Shown: one piece after another, positions 8,951 through 20,468 of the stretch
Layout: each line of letters begins with the position of its first letter
How positions within the stretch are numbered: the first letter of the stretch is position 1
Source of the DNA: Arabidopsis thaliana
Taxonomy: Eukaryota > Streptophyta > Magnoliopsida > Brassicales > Brassicaceae
Length of the DNA stretch: 64,000 bases
Assembly (NCBI RefSeq): GCF_000001735.4
Contig: NC_003076.8
Coordinates: forward strand, 14,015,835-14,079,834
Reading direction: 5' to 3'
The notes under the pieces: generated by a model
What the model was told of the DNA's origin: nothing
Seen by the model: only the letters and a program-made list of their open reading frames with translations
Databases searched by the model: none
Program-made: the position numbers and the translations under genes

Positions 8951-11861
8951 AACTAAAAGAAATCATTTGATCTCATAGGATTATGGTACGAAACCCACGT
9001 TTTCTACCATTTTCCTACGAAAATATGTCGTAGAGGATGTCCAATAGGAAATTGTAATTGGTAAAAATTTTGTAGGAAATTTTCTAGGAAATAAATTCGT
9101 AGGAAAATTCGTAAAAATTTCATAGGAAATAAATTGGAATATTTTCACCAGTTTCTTATCAAATATTTGGCAAGAAAATTGTTTCTTGAGATCTACTACC
9201 AAATATATTCTAGGATATTAAAACAATAATAAAATTAATTTCCTTTTGATAATCAGATTAATTGCAAAATTAAATTAGGAATATTCTTAACAACAAAAAT
9301 ATTCATTGATTATTACTCCAACAAATAATATATAAACTAAATTATTACTTTTATTAAATATTTTCATTTAATTAAATAATAGAAATACAGTACTACTGTT
9401 ACTCCAACAAGTTAATCTCATTCTCATTAATTTAATAAAAGATACAATTGAGGGTTAAATAATTTGTATTTGTTTCTCATTCCAAAACTTCTTGCTGGCT
9501 AGTTTCTAGTTGAATTTTTTGTTTTAAATATATAAAATAATTGAATTTTAGGTTTAGAGATTTAAATTTCTAAGTAAATGGTATTTTTAAAAGATTGAAT
9601 TGTATATTTAGATTGTTAAAACACATGAAAATGAAAAAAAAAATATTATATATTTATCTACTTTAGTAAGATGAATTATATGTAAACCTAATTAAAATCA
9701 AGAAATTTCCAATTATATTCTCATGAATTACTTTTATCAATTATATATAAACCTAACTAAAATCAAGAAAATCCTAATTATAACTGTTTATCACTTGTTT
9801 TATAATAACCTACGATTTTCCTACCAATAACCTACAAACCATCAATCGTAAGAAATTAATTGATAGGAAATATTCCTTCAAAATTCCTACCAAAATCATT
9901 TTTTTTTGTCAAACAACTTGATTTCATTCATTGCATAACTGAAACAAGTTTACAAGTAGCCAAGGAGCAAAGGTTAAAAAGGCTTAAAACAAAGTAGCAA
10001 CAACAAGAAGCAAAGGTTAAAACAAATGCTACACAAAGATAGCAAAGATAAACCGACAAAGGATCCATGAAACTTGAGGGCCAATGCTACGGAGCCGACT
10101 GGTACCAGTGAGAGCACGGGTTGTCAAAACGTCATCCACAAACAGAGCGGTGGACGAAGTGATGGTCACGGTCCATAATAGATGAGGTGACATTGAAAAG
10201 ATTCTCAAAGTCGAGATTCTCGCTGTCCCAGGTAGATTAAGCAGGAAATGGTCGTCGACAAGGAGAGGGGTTGAGTGGGTTCTGTCACCCGGTGGGTTTA
10301 GAGGTATAGAGTTGAGAAGCATTTGGTAAGCACTGCTCCATAGAGCCGGTCTCATAATGCCATAGCTTCTCAAATCCTTGCTTTCATGAATATCAATCTT
10401 AAAAATGTTAGACAAGTATGGCTCGGATTCAATATTTAAGGGATTTGGGGAGAGAGGATTAAAGAAGTTTCGGTAACCGCCTCTCCGTAGGGAGGAGATC
10501 ATAATGCCGTTATTCTCTAATCTAATAGCATATCTAAAACCTAGATACACCAAGTCCATTAGCCTAAAGCTTTGATGAGAAGATGAAGCACTTGAGGAAT
10601 TACAATTGGCCAGGGTTCTAGAGATAAAATTACACACCAAAACCATTGAAATCGACAAATGGCTTAAGCGGAGTCCATAACCAATTAAGGCGCTAAGTCG
10701 GGATATCAATTCTAATGGGCTAATTAGAGATTTAAGAGTAACAGACCTGGGCCAAACTAGTGGAGAAAATGGGCTACCAAATCCAAGGATGGGCTGAAGA
10801 TAAACAAATAGGCCCAAAAGAGGCCCACCCAAAAGGAGAAACCCTAGGAAACCTCTAGGAAGAGGAGCGCTGCCGTACACCGCCGCCAACATCGTCGGAG
10901 AAGCCAATCCAATAGAAAACAAAGTCGGAGGAGAAGTTTTGATAATCATGCTTGGGAGAGAAACCACTTAGCTTACTGATATAGTCTCGTTTGTTTATTC
11001 CTACCAAACATATGACTATGTTTTCGTAGGAAATTGGAAAAGTTGGTCCCAATGGCGGACCCATGTGGTGAAAAGAGGGGTCATTTGACACCCTTTAGTT
11101 TTAAATCGGGAAAATTCCCGAAAAAAACCCAACTTATTTAAAATCTGCCAGAAAACTACCTAAACCCGTTTTAAATAGTTTGAGATTTTTAGGAAATTTT
11201 CCGGTTTAAATCTTAAATAGTTTTCATCTTGTTTCGGTGACTGATTTGGTATGAAGCTACAATTTTGACCCCCACCCCCACCCCCCCACACAAATGCAGG
11301 ATCGATTCCCGTTGTTGCCATTTTTTCTCATATATTTTATTGGGCCGTAGCCCATATATTTTGTTGTCACCGTTTCTTTTGTCAGATTCTTCTAATATTA
11401 CATTCAACTTTCCAAAACTATAAATATACCAATTTTTCTATATCTTATTTGACCCAGATAAAAAAATTCCTTAGTCCGCGTCCTAGTAATTTCCTACCAA
11501 ATTCCTTCAATATAGTTTTCATAGGGAATTAAAAGGATATTTTCCGACCCAATTCTTATCATTTCTTTTCCCATAAATTTCTTTCTAATCTCCTACAAAT
11601 TTTCCTTCAACTATATATTTTGTAGAAATTTCGTATAACTTTCTCACGATAAGTTTCGTATGAAAATTTTCTACTAATTTCCTACAAAAACTGTTTTCAT
11701 AACAAATCGTAGAGATATGGTAGGAAATATTTCATATCTTTCATCTACAAAATCTGTTTTCGTAAGAAAATCGTAGAGATATGGTAGGAAATATTTCATA
11801 TCTTTCATACCAAATTTTTCGTAGGAAAATAGGTAGTATTTCACCATGTTTTCTTGTAGTA
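8951..11861. mobile_element. Degenerate CACTA (En/Spm)-like non-autonomous element
   Basis: The left end AACTAAAAGAAATCAT and the right end (reverse complement TACTACAAGAAAACATG) are close to the CACTA terminus CACTACAAGAAAAC. Both subterminal regions (8990-9190; 11470-11860) contain many copies of GTAGGAAA / TTTCCTAC in both orientations, the arrangement expected for transposase-binding subterminal repeats. No transposase frame remains. The ends have lost the terminal C, and the 3-bp target duplication is not evident, so this is an old copy. It is interrupted by the Sadhu-like insertion at 9895-10996 and perhaps by another repeat at 11040-11480. Confidence 0.55.
9895..10996 (-). mobile_element. 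Sadhu-like non-LTR retroposon nested in the CACTA element
   Basis: Read on the minus strand, the element ends with TTTGACAAAAAAAAA (poly(T) at 9899-9907 on the plus strand). The 12-bp direct repeat ATTCCTACCAAA at 9883-9894 and 10997-11008 looks like its target-site duplication, although similar motifs occur elsewhere in the host element. The size of about 1.1 kb, lack of inverted repeats, poly(A) tail and conserved 3' segment recall Arabidopsis Sadhu elements, which are non-autonomous and mobilised by LINE machinery. That family name is from memory. A 312-aa frame (10967-10029) spans most of it without a recognisable domain. Confidence 0.6.
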
Positions 11862-12324
11862 TATAAAGTTTTTGTGATGGGGGTGATGGATATCGTTTGA
11901 ACAATTTTTTTCTTTTGGTATGCCATCACTTGTGGAACCCTTATTTCTAGATATTTTGAAAATTCAAAAGCATGATTCTGGTATTGATTTACATATCTAG
12001 ATCTCAAATTATGTAGAAAATCAAAAGTAATTACGGAAAGGCTTGTCGATTTGGCGATAAAGGCGGAAATTAGGGTTTTTGTTTTTGTTTTTGTTTTTAC
12101 TTTGGTTAGCCGCTCAGTAAATATGAACAGAACAAGACCGAACAAATAACCTATTGCATATACAATTGTTGCCAATCGGTTTTGATCTCATTACTCAAAC
12201 CGATTCAAACACCAAAGATCTTGGTTTGGTTTAGAAACTTCGGTTTGGTTAGGTTTTGTCAATAGAAAGTCACTTAGTCAATGCATTGAAAAAGATTTTC
12301 CTTTTTTAAGAATTTTTTTTTCAT
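11862..12324. other. Intergenic DNA upstream of the LBD35 foldback
   Basis: No gene seen. A CGGTTT / AACCGA-rich repeat lies at 12170-12255, similar to those at 8727-8900 and 58990-59125. Confidence 0.4.
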
Positions 12325-12621
12325 TAGCTTGCCAAAAGAATGAAGTGTTTTAGTCAAAATCTATCAAACTCCTATTTAATTATTTAGGTAAGTTGACAAT
12401 GAATCCATTAATTATCAATTGAACTTCCTGTATATGAGTTTTCTCCATAACTAGTAATAATTTGATAGATTTGACTTGACTACTTCATTTTATTATCTTG
12501 CCAAAAGAATGAAGTATGTATTAGTCAAATCTATTATATTATTACTAGTTATCTAGAAAAAAGCATAAACAAGAAATCAAACTGATATTTATTGGATTCA
12601 TTGCTAACTTACCTAAATAAG
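12325..12621. repeat. Foldback (inverted) repeat in the LBD35 promoter
   Basis: The arms at about 12380-12492 and 12505-12621 are reverse complements of each other with an estimated 75-80 percent identity (TTATTTAGGTAAGTT at the outer left pairs with AACTTACCTAAATAA at the outer right), separated by about a dozen bases. A third, direct partial copy of the right-arm start (CTTGCCAAAAGAATGAAG) lies at 12329-12346. The transcript would fold into a hairpin of about 240 nt. It could be a foldback MITE or a young hairpin RNA locus. Confidence 0.75.
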
Positions 12622-12658
12622 TAAAATTACAACTTGAATAATGTTTCAAGGCTTGACT

Positions 12659-12665
12659 ATAAAAC
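12659..12665 (+). promoter_or_regulatory. TATA box of LBD35
   Basis: TATAAAA about 200 bp upstream of the LBD35 start codon, only about 40 bp downstream of the foldback repeat. A possible 5' UTR intron follows, with donor GTAATC near 12752 and acceptor TTACTAG near 12838. Confidence 0.5.
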
Positions 12666-12864
12666 CCACACAACCATTTTTTACCATAGCACATCAACCA
12701 CATTTATTGGACCTTAATTCTTTTGTGATATCAGAATATTCAAGATTCTTGAGGTAATCATATTGTTAATATACAGAAAATATGCATATATAAATTTTTT
12801 GGATGATTTTATTCTCATATATGTTTTTTGGTTACTAGGTAAGCGAGAAAAAAAAAGAAGAAGA

Positions 12865-13485
12865 ATGAATTCCACATGTTGCTCTGCATGCAAGGTCATG
12901 AAATGTGATTGTGCTCCTAATTGTATATTTGCACCACATTTCCCATTGACCAATCTCGAAACTTTCGAACGCCTTCACAGAATATTTGGAGCGGGTAATG
13001 TCTTCAAGATCCTAGCTAATCTGGATCCTATCCAACGTGAAACTGCTGTAAACGCTTTGTGTTACGAGGCCGAGGCTCTTGAACGTGACCCCATATTTGG
13101 TTGTGTTGGCATCTTTAACCACTACAAAAATCAGCTTCAAAATTTAGATGAACAAATCAATTCTGCAAAGAATGAGCTTGCAGCCATCATTGGACTTGAT
13201 AACGTTCCGCAATATTCAAGTATTCCTATGCCAGCTGATTTTTTGACTAATAAGTTTTCTTTACATCCTTATATTGAAAAGATGGAGGGACTAGATGAGG
13301 TTCAAAAGAAGGAACTTATGCAACTACCACCTGTTGATGCGCAAGTTATAGTGAATGAAATGTTTAGGAAGAGAGGAAATATAAAGATATGTGGTGGTCA
13401 TGGGGATGCATGCGCATCAACATCTGGAGGGACCAGTGCAACTCAGAAGACCCTTCCATTTCCTCAAAACCATAACCAACCATAG
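12865..13485 (+). CDS. LBD35: LOB-domain (LBD/ASL) transcription factor
   Basis: A single-exon 206-aa protein. The start at 12865 (MNSTCC) is preferred over an upstream in-frame ATG at 12763 because the LOB domain begins there. The zinc-finger-like block has the family spacing: C6-x2-C9-x6-C16-x3-C20. It is followed by the GAS block, here with FGAGNVFKIL, and the conserved stretch QRETAVNALCYEAEALERDP.FGCVG. A leucine-rich coiled-coil segment (LQNLDEQINSAKNELAAIIGL) ends the domain. The C-terminal half is variable, as usual. LBD proteins are plant-specific nuclear DNA-binding regulators of lateral-organ and other development; no target is visible here. The name rests on adjacency to RRP6L2 and the divergent class sequence, recalled from A. 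thaliana. The promoter carries a foldback repeat. Confidence 0.85.
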   Translation: MNSTCCSACKVMKCDCAPNCIFAPHFPLTNLETFERLHRIFGAGNVFKILANLDPIQRETAVNALCYEAEALERDPIFGCVGIFNHYKNQLQNLDEQINSAKNELAAIIGLDNVPQYSSIPMPADFLTNKFSLHPYIEKMEGLDEVQKKELMQLPPVDAQVIVNEMFRKRGNIKICGGHGDACASTSGGTSATQKTLPFPQNHNQP

Positions 13486-14036
13486 TTCTAATTAAATGTC
13501 TTTTGTGTTTATTTTATTTTTGCATCTCAATTCCCATAATAATTTGGTGTCATTTCCTTTGTTTTATATCATTTCGTCAGAACTTCATGTAATATTTCGG
13601 TTGTTTTATCAATTTGAACTTCAAATAATGTTTCGTTTTATTTTGATTAGTCTATAACCATATTACATTTGAAGATCATTTAAAACATATAGATTATTTG
13701 ATCAATCAGATGAGAGATTAGCTTCAGTTTTCGAAAGATAAAACTTGAGAATGAAAGTTGAGTAAAACAATTGACTGGAACAAGAACTTTACTACTTCAA
13801 GCCAGACACTAAACTAGATATATATATAAAAGCACAAGGAGACTGGTTCATAATCTTAACTATGAATCAGATTTGATGGTTTGAGCTAAGAGTTTGTATC
13901 CCTAAGTCCCATCAAAGTTTGAGTTATGAAGTTGATAAAATGAAAACGATCAAAACATAAAATTCACCATAGCCCACAACCAAAACAAATAAATGATCTT
14001 AAACAGAACCATCAATCAATATTGACTGCCAGAAGA
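13486..14036. other. Convergent 3' flanks of LBD35 and RRP6L2
   Basis: About 550 bp between two converging genes; contains both 3' UTRs. No other feature seen. Confidence 0.6.
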
Positions 14037-17000
14037 TCAATTTTTAAAGGACATACTTCGGTTCCCGGATGCCGGAAAAGCTTGACGCCGTTTTCCTTGA
14101 CCAAACTCTGACTGCTCCTGTGTAGACCCCTTCTTCTGACCTGCTGCAGCTTCTCTCTTTCCTTGTCTTCCCTTGTGTCCTTCCCCAAATTTCACCTCTT
14201 TCCTTGCAGCTTCATAATCAAAAGGCTCTATGTTTAAAAACTCGGTCTGCTTTTGGGCCTTCTTGCTCTTATTCATGGATTTAAAGCACTTCTGAAAGTT
14301 TGTGGACAACTCCGAGAGAGACATTGGTTCATCTTCAGCGTCAACTTTTTTCTCATCACCATTTTCTAGTAGTATAATATCGCCCATCTCGGAGCTAGAC
14401 ACTTTGGACTCTGAAACTCTACCAGAAGTACCAACGATCTCTGAGGCTTCTTCTGAATCATCTTTCAACTCTTTCACACCATCTTCCTTGGAAACAGAGG
14501 CTGGCATAGTACTGGACATCTCTTCAGGCTTCCCATAAACTTTCGGAGATGTTTCAGAAGTTGACTTTGAGTCAGGAACTTTCTCTGTAAACGAATGGAA
14601 TGACAGGTTTACAGATGATCTTATCTGTTCGAGCTTCACATCTTCCTTCACCTGAAAACATTTTTATCAATCATTCTGCAACCAAAACCAACTATAGAGT
14701 TTTCACATATATAAACTCACCTTCTCATCAGTTCGAGATTTCTTCTTGGAGGCTGCATTTCCCAGCAAAGCTCCTAAACCACTGCTTGGTTTCTTAGAGA
14801 TCCGAACAGCCGCAGAAACCTAATAAATAACAGATATGTCTTTGAGAGCCCGGCATGGATACTAAAGAGCACCAACCAAAAGAAACAACTAGGTGTCACC
14901 TTAGCAGAACCAAACAAGCCGGATCCTAAACCTCTCCCTTCATTAGTATTTGCTGCACCCATAATTAGGTCCCTGGTACTCTCAAGCTGCGAAGAATTTT
15001 CCTTCAGACTTGGAGAAGCCACATCTCCTGTGTGCAGGTCTTTCTTCTCACTTATAGGTTCAATATTCTTATCCATTACCTACAATATAAGAAGGCCACA
15101 TTTTAAACAGACATGGAGAATACAGGAAAACAGTTGAAACCAATAAGTATCACATGCACTCTGAATTCGAGCCATAAGGTGAGGTTTCAGAAATATGAAA
15201 TTTGGATTCATAATTAGTCTTTGACAGTAAATTATTCCAACTCTAGGCTCTTGTTTTCTTTGCAGGTTGAGTTTTAGAGGGTTTTTAATACCCTAATCGG
15301 CTTTCAACTAGCTTATACACCTCAACCGAAAGCTTACAATAATAATTATACAAAAAGGGAATAGAAACTAAATCAATAGAGATATCTCACATTTCCAGGA
15401 GACACATCTTTTAAAGATAGAGCAGCAGACTCAAATGCTGCATAATGTTGCATTGATTGCCTGATGACACTGACCACCGAATCAACATTACGCTCGATAT
15501 AAGGATGCTTTGACTTCAACATCCGACGCAATTTTCCAACACTATCAGGCATCTCCTTGGCTATTAGGATAGCAACATTAGATTACGTTAGGAACTTAGG
15601 AATTGCCAAAACAAATCCACTCTCTGCCAGATGGTAAAATTGAACTCTCAGCTCTATATACCTATTTCAAGGAGAACTTTGTTTGGCAATACATAACCAG
15701 TGCTCTCATCCTCCGCACGTGCAATGAAATCCCTCCATTCACAAAGCCCCTAAGAGAAAGTAAATTTTAAGTTAGCTTTAAATAGTATAGGAAAAAGCAG
15801 TGTAAGTATGCATCATTCTTCACATCACACGAAAACATCATACCGCAACAATGGCAAGTTGAGCTGCATTAAAGCCCGCTGCTTGAAGCCTAACAAAATG
15901 CCAGAATGAGAAATATAATACTGGTTTATGTAACTTAGCTCAAGAGAAGCCAGCTATTAAAACAACAATTTGATTAACAGATTTAATCAACAAACGCATA
16001 CACCTTGTCTGCTGAAACAAAATAAAATAAGTATGTAGACCCTCTCAAGAAAAAGCAACAAACCCATATACGTGAAGATATGAATTCTCGGTCAATAACT
16101 CTTTCTCATATAGTTGTGTGCACACATCGTAACTCCGCTTGTAGACCTGTAAGAAACAGTAAGACAAAAATAATAGAAAGAACATATTATTCATGGGCTA
16201 TATATCCACTGGATGTAACAATATCTAGACAAGTAGAGTCAGTTGAGCTGAATTACCAATTTTAGACACATGAATTCCAAATTATGTGGTAGGAAATTCT
16301 ATTTTGACTATGCTTACAAAAGTCAATTCAGACAGAGAACTATTTTATGCATGACGGATGCCATTGAAAGTTATTCTTAAAAAGTATTAGAGTGTTGCAA
16401 ACCTAGAAAATCACCTAGGTGAGGCAGCTAGTATATAATAAGAACACTGAAAACCCAGTACCTCCCAAAATCGCTCTTAAAAAACATAAGAATGTTGCAA
16501 ATGTGGAGAATCACTTAAGTTAGGCAGCTAATAAAATAAGAATACTGAAAACTTAGCCTAACCTAAGTGATTGGCCACATATCATTTTCCACTAACAATG
16601 TTATGCCATCAAGTTTTTTAAGGCTACACAAATTCCTATTTGCTAGTGTGGGAAAGTAACAGAAAGATAGTAAGAACCAAGCAGACACTAGCAAAGACAA
16701 TTATACATCTATCATGCAAATACCAACATGCAGAGGAATATTATACTTTTCAGCATAGTTTAATGATGACTACCTCAAGTAGAGGAGAGTCAGTATGCGC
16801 GTCATCCTTTGCCATTCTCTGCAGTTCTAGTTTGATTAAATCATATATGTATAAGAGGTAGTGGGTATCTTCTCTTGCATATCTGCAGGGAAATCCAAAA
16901 ATGTGAGCTCAAGTCAACTTAGGCCAGAACAGTAGTGAAAAGACAAAGGACAGAGAAGATTGACCTTGTCATTTCCTCTGGAAGGGGTCTTATTCTCCAG

Positions 17001-19571
17001 TCTGCATTTTGGTACCTACAGCAATAAACAAATCAGAATTTGGAAGTCCAGTGATAGACGAGAGTGATACAAAATCCAGATAGGACTAGTACTAACTCTT
17101 TATTTGCAGTCACTCCACAAAAATGCTGCAAAAGAAACTCCAGGCTATTTCTCTCCAAATTTAGAACCCTGGAGGCCTGAAAAAATCAAATTGTTTCTAC
17201 TTAGGGGAAAAAAGCTAAATAATTAAAATTTCTTTCATGTATCATGTATGCTTCTTAGTCGCCACAGTATGAGATCCAAAGCTATTCAACTAAACCAATT
17301 GACTTGTGTCTTACAACACATACCACAAGTTACTAAAATTCAGGAGGGGGTTGAAATTATCTCCTAAAAGGACAAGAAAAATCCAGAGTTGTGCAAATCG
17401 TTGCCAGTTATCCCTTTGATGGTATAATTAGCTAAAACCATTCTCAAAATAGCTTAGTTCAGTGTACTTTGATCGGAAGAAAACTTCTAATTTTCTCTTT
17501 CCAGGCATAAAGGAAAAGAGAAGAAGAAAGCGGGATATTAAATTCAAAAGCCAATATGTTGCCATCATTCTTCTTCCATAAAGCAAAAGGTGTATGTTAT
17601 GGATACTGGATCTCCTATGTTTTACAGGAAATGTCATAGAAAAAAATAGAAGATCATCGCTGAAACAAAATCAAACCTGTCCTGTGTCAAAGAGATTGCA
17701 GACATATATGCCGAAGTCCCGTTGAAGCCAGATAATATCTCGATCTGCTCCATGCATTACCTAATTACATAAACAGATTTCAGAGCACAGAAAATATATT
17801 TTAGACCTTTTGTAATGGAATTGAAGTATCCCAGGAAAAACCTTTTTCTTTTTAGGGTCTTTGAATATCTCCCTTAGATAAGGCCCAATGTGAATACGAA
17901 GCTTAAATGTATCAACTATATAATCCTCTGTTCTGGTGGAAATTTGCATCAAGCATGTCAATCCTTGAAAAGATCTATACTGATTATGCTCCAGATCAAC
18001 CTAAAAAGAGCAAAAACAAAAAACTTAAGAGAAAGGGGAGAAATAAGCATTGGCAACTCAAACTTGAATATATTTTTTTGGCTTATCTAATCAAGGAGAG
18101 AAGTCTTATATTCTCCAAACCAAATTGCTGAAGTAACTATCACATTGGTAGTTCAGTATTATTCTAAAGAAACTCTGTAAAAGTGTATAACCAAGTAGCA
18201 AGCCATTATGTAATAATGATAGGATCATCAAATTCCTTACTACTTCTACCAAGAGACATTATGATCAAACAATTCACTGCAGACTGCACATTGGACTACT
18301 AAAGACAATCAGAAAAGAAATTTACCGCAAACTCTTCAACACTACGCAGTTTGGCAACTAATTCTTTCAGATCTTTCACTTCCTGGACGAACTTGAATGG
18401 AGTCTGTTCCAGTGGAAGGGGCTTCACAGGTTCCATCTCGTTTACATCTTTGTCAACGAAGTCAAGCACTGAAAATTTCTCCTGCATAGTATAATAAACG
18501 TATAAAAAGAGAGAAAAATGCCAAGAAAAGGCCAAATACTGACAGCCAAAACATAACCCTAAGAAAGTTAAAAACAGATCTTTTCCCAAGCCACCTTTTC
18601 ATCAATACAATACGGTAAGCTTACAGACACTAGAGTCTTAATGTGGCTGTTAAGAACACAGATAATGCTAACCAAAATACAACACTATTGGCAGTACAGG
18701 GCAGGTTCTTAAGAATAACTTCACTACATTCAAATAGAAATTCTCATTCTACACTATACTGGTAGCATCCTCACTAAACCAAGCCAATTTTCAAATAAAG
18801 TCTAACTCTATCCAAAGTTCAAACCATATTATTCCACAACAACTAAACAGATAACTCTAAAAAACACAAAACACTAACCAAAGGATGCATAGCCCGCAGA
18901 TCATCCTCGCTCCTCTCCAACCAAACATGCTCAAACGGTAGATTCGCATTGTTCACCAATATGTTATACTCCTCTTGAGGCTTCTTTATAGTTGGTACAT
19001 GAAAAGGAACTTTAGCCTTACCAGATGAATTCTTATCCCTCTCAGCCATCTTAACATCAATCACAGAACCACCACCATTAACCGCTGCCGAGCCAGTAAC
19101 CACATTACCAACAGGCTTCTTCTTCTTCCCATAAACCATCTGAAACCCATCATCTCCATCATCAGCAACAACAGACCTACCAATTTCCTTCTCTTTCTTC
19201 CTAATCCTCTGAAACTCATCAACAGAAACATCAAATCTCTCAATCAATTCATCATTCACGTTACATAACCAATCCTCCGCATATACGTCATCAACATCGC
19301 CAGGAAACTTCATCGATTTCCCCCAAACTTGCTCGGAATCACCGATCGTTGCAAGAGTTGATTGCGAGGTTCCAGTTATCTCATCGATTGGGCGTTTGAA
19401 CTCATCGAAATTGTAGTAAAAGTGAAAATCTCTACTCGTTGGAATTAGGCGAGAAGACGATGAGAGTCTCGAGAGAGTCGAAGAGAAAGAAGAACCATCG
19501 ATTAATTTCTCCAGAGACTTTACCTTCCAAGAGACTGGTGATTCGTCGACGTCCATGTTACCGTCGCTCAT
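14037..19571 (-). CDS. RRP6L2: RRP6-like 3'-5' exoribonuclease of the nuclear exosome
   Basis: A 14-exon model with consistent phases and GT..AG borders: 19571-18879, 18481-18326, 18000-17842, 17760-17677, 17176-17097, 17015-16965, 16882-16774, 16146-16064, 15889-15844, 15749-15662, 15560-15391, 15079-14900, 14819-14721, 14651-14037. It gives 870 aa with no internal stop. Catalytic DEDDy motifs are intact: Exo I VDLEHN (about 284-289), Exo II HGADRDIIWL (339-348), Exo III YAREDTHYLL (409-418). An HRDC-like region follows (EWRDFIARAEDESTGYVLPNK), then a lysine-rich acidic C-terminus ending SMSFKN. RRP6 proteins trim and degrade rRNA precursors and non-coding transcripts with the exosome. The start MSDGNMDVDE is chosen; an open frame extends upstream to 19694 but looks like 5' UTR. 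A diverged copy of part of exon 1 lies at 25011-25150. Confidence 0.95.
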
Positions 19572-20378
19572 TATCTCCGCTGGAGAAAAGATCAAATCAG
19601 AGAATTGTGATTTTAGGGTATCTCTGGGCTTGGCTAGGGTTTTAGGAACATTATTCAATGAGAAACTACTGTGGAGCTGTTTTAGTATATACACTTAAGG
19701 GCAAGAACGTAATATCCGGTATTTAATTAATTCTAGGATATATCGAAATATATAAATATTTATTTTAAAGATTTTTAAGGATATTTCCTACTCGTTTGGG
19801 ATAAATTAGCTACTCCAAAACCAAAAATTAGCAAATCAGATCTTTGTTCATTGCATATATGAAATCTCAATATTTATGCAATGACAAATTCCAAATGGTT
19901 GGGGGATTCAAAAAACTCAACTAGTTAGACGAATTCAAACAATTCAACTAATTAGACGAAATTCATACTCACACTATATAAAAGGTTTTGAAAATGGATA
20001 TATATCTAAACTCTTTGTTCTCTCGACAAAAAAACAAAACAAAAACTAAAATCTTTGTTCGAAAAAACGTTATGTGTTAGTCGGGGGCTTGGTATGGGCA
20101 TAAAGTTTAATCAGGAACTCTCAATCTAAATGTATGCATAATAAAAATAAAAATTGTTTTATATTTCCAATCTAAAAATAATCTGGGTATGCAAATTTAG
20201 GCGAAAAGTAATCGGATGTTATCTTTTGAAGAAATTAGTCATTAATCGAGGTGGATAGAATAAGCCTAGCGTGCAATTAAGTGGTGAGTAATCGGAGCTA
20301 GGCGGAAATTTTAGAACAAGATCTAAAACTAATGAATATGTTGGTAATAACTAGATTTCTTAGTTAGGAATGTACTTA
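19572..20378. other. RRP6L2 5' flank and AT-rich DNA
   Basis: Contains the RRP6L2 promoter and 5' UTR up to about 19720. Beyond that no gene is recognised. Possible intron sequence of a disrupted minus-strand unit lies left of the donor at 20379. Confidence 0.4.
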
Positions 20379-20468
20379 CCAATTTTAGTGCACGACGGAG
20401 TCCACTTGCCCTTCCGCTTGCGTCATCAAACAACAGATCTAGTCAATTTTGTTTTTGATCTCGTCAAC
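20379..20468 (-). pseudogene. 3' part of a first exon split by a hAT insertion
   Basis: On the minus strand a good donor (GTAAGT, first base 20379) ends a segment holding a 13-codon frame MTQAEGQVDSVVH (20426-20385). The other half of the exon and the promoter lie beyond the hAT element at 24167-24264. Whether a downstream protein-coding part ever followed is not visible. Confidence 0.35.

Noticed and set aside
10029-10967. 312-aa frame as a host gene
   Set aside because: Lies wholly inside a poly(A)-tailed retroposon and has no recognisable domain; kept only as a property of the element.
12763-12864. Upstream ATG of LBD35
   Set aside because: Would add a hydrophobic then lysine/arginine leader not seen in LOB-domain proteins; it lies in a probable 5' UTR intron.
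19572-19694. N-terminal extension of RRP6L2 (MYILKQLHSS..)
   Set aside because: In-frame but not like the conserved RRP6L2 N-terminus; most likely 5' UTR.
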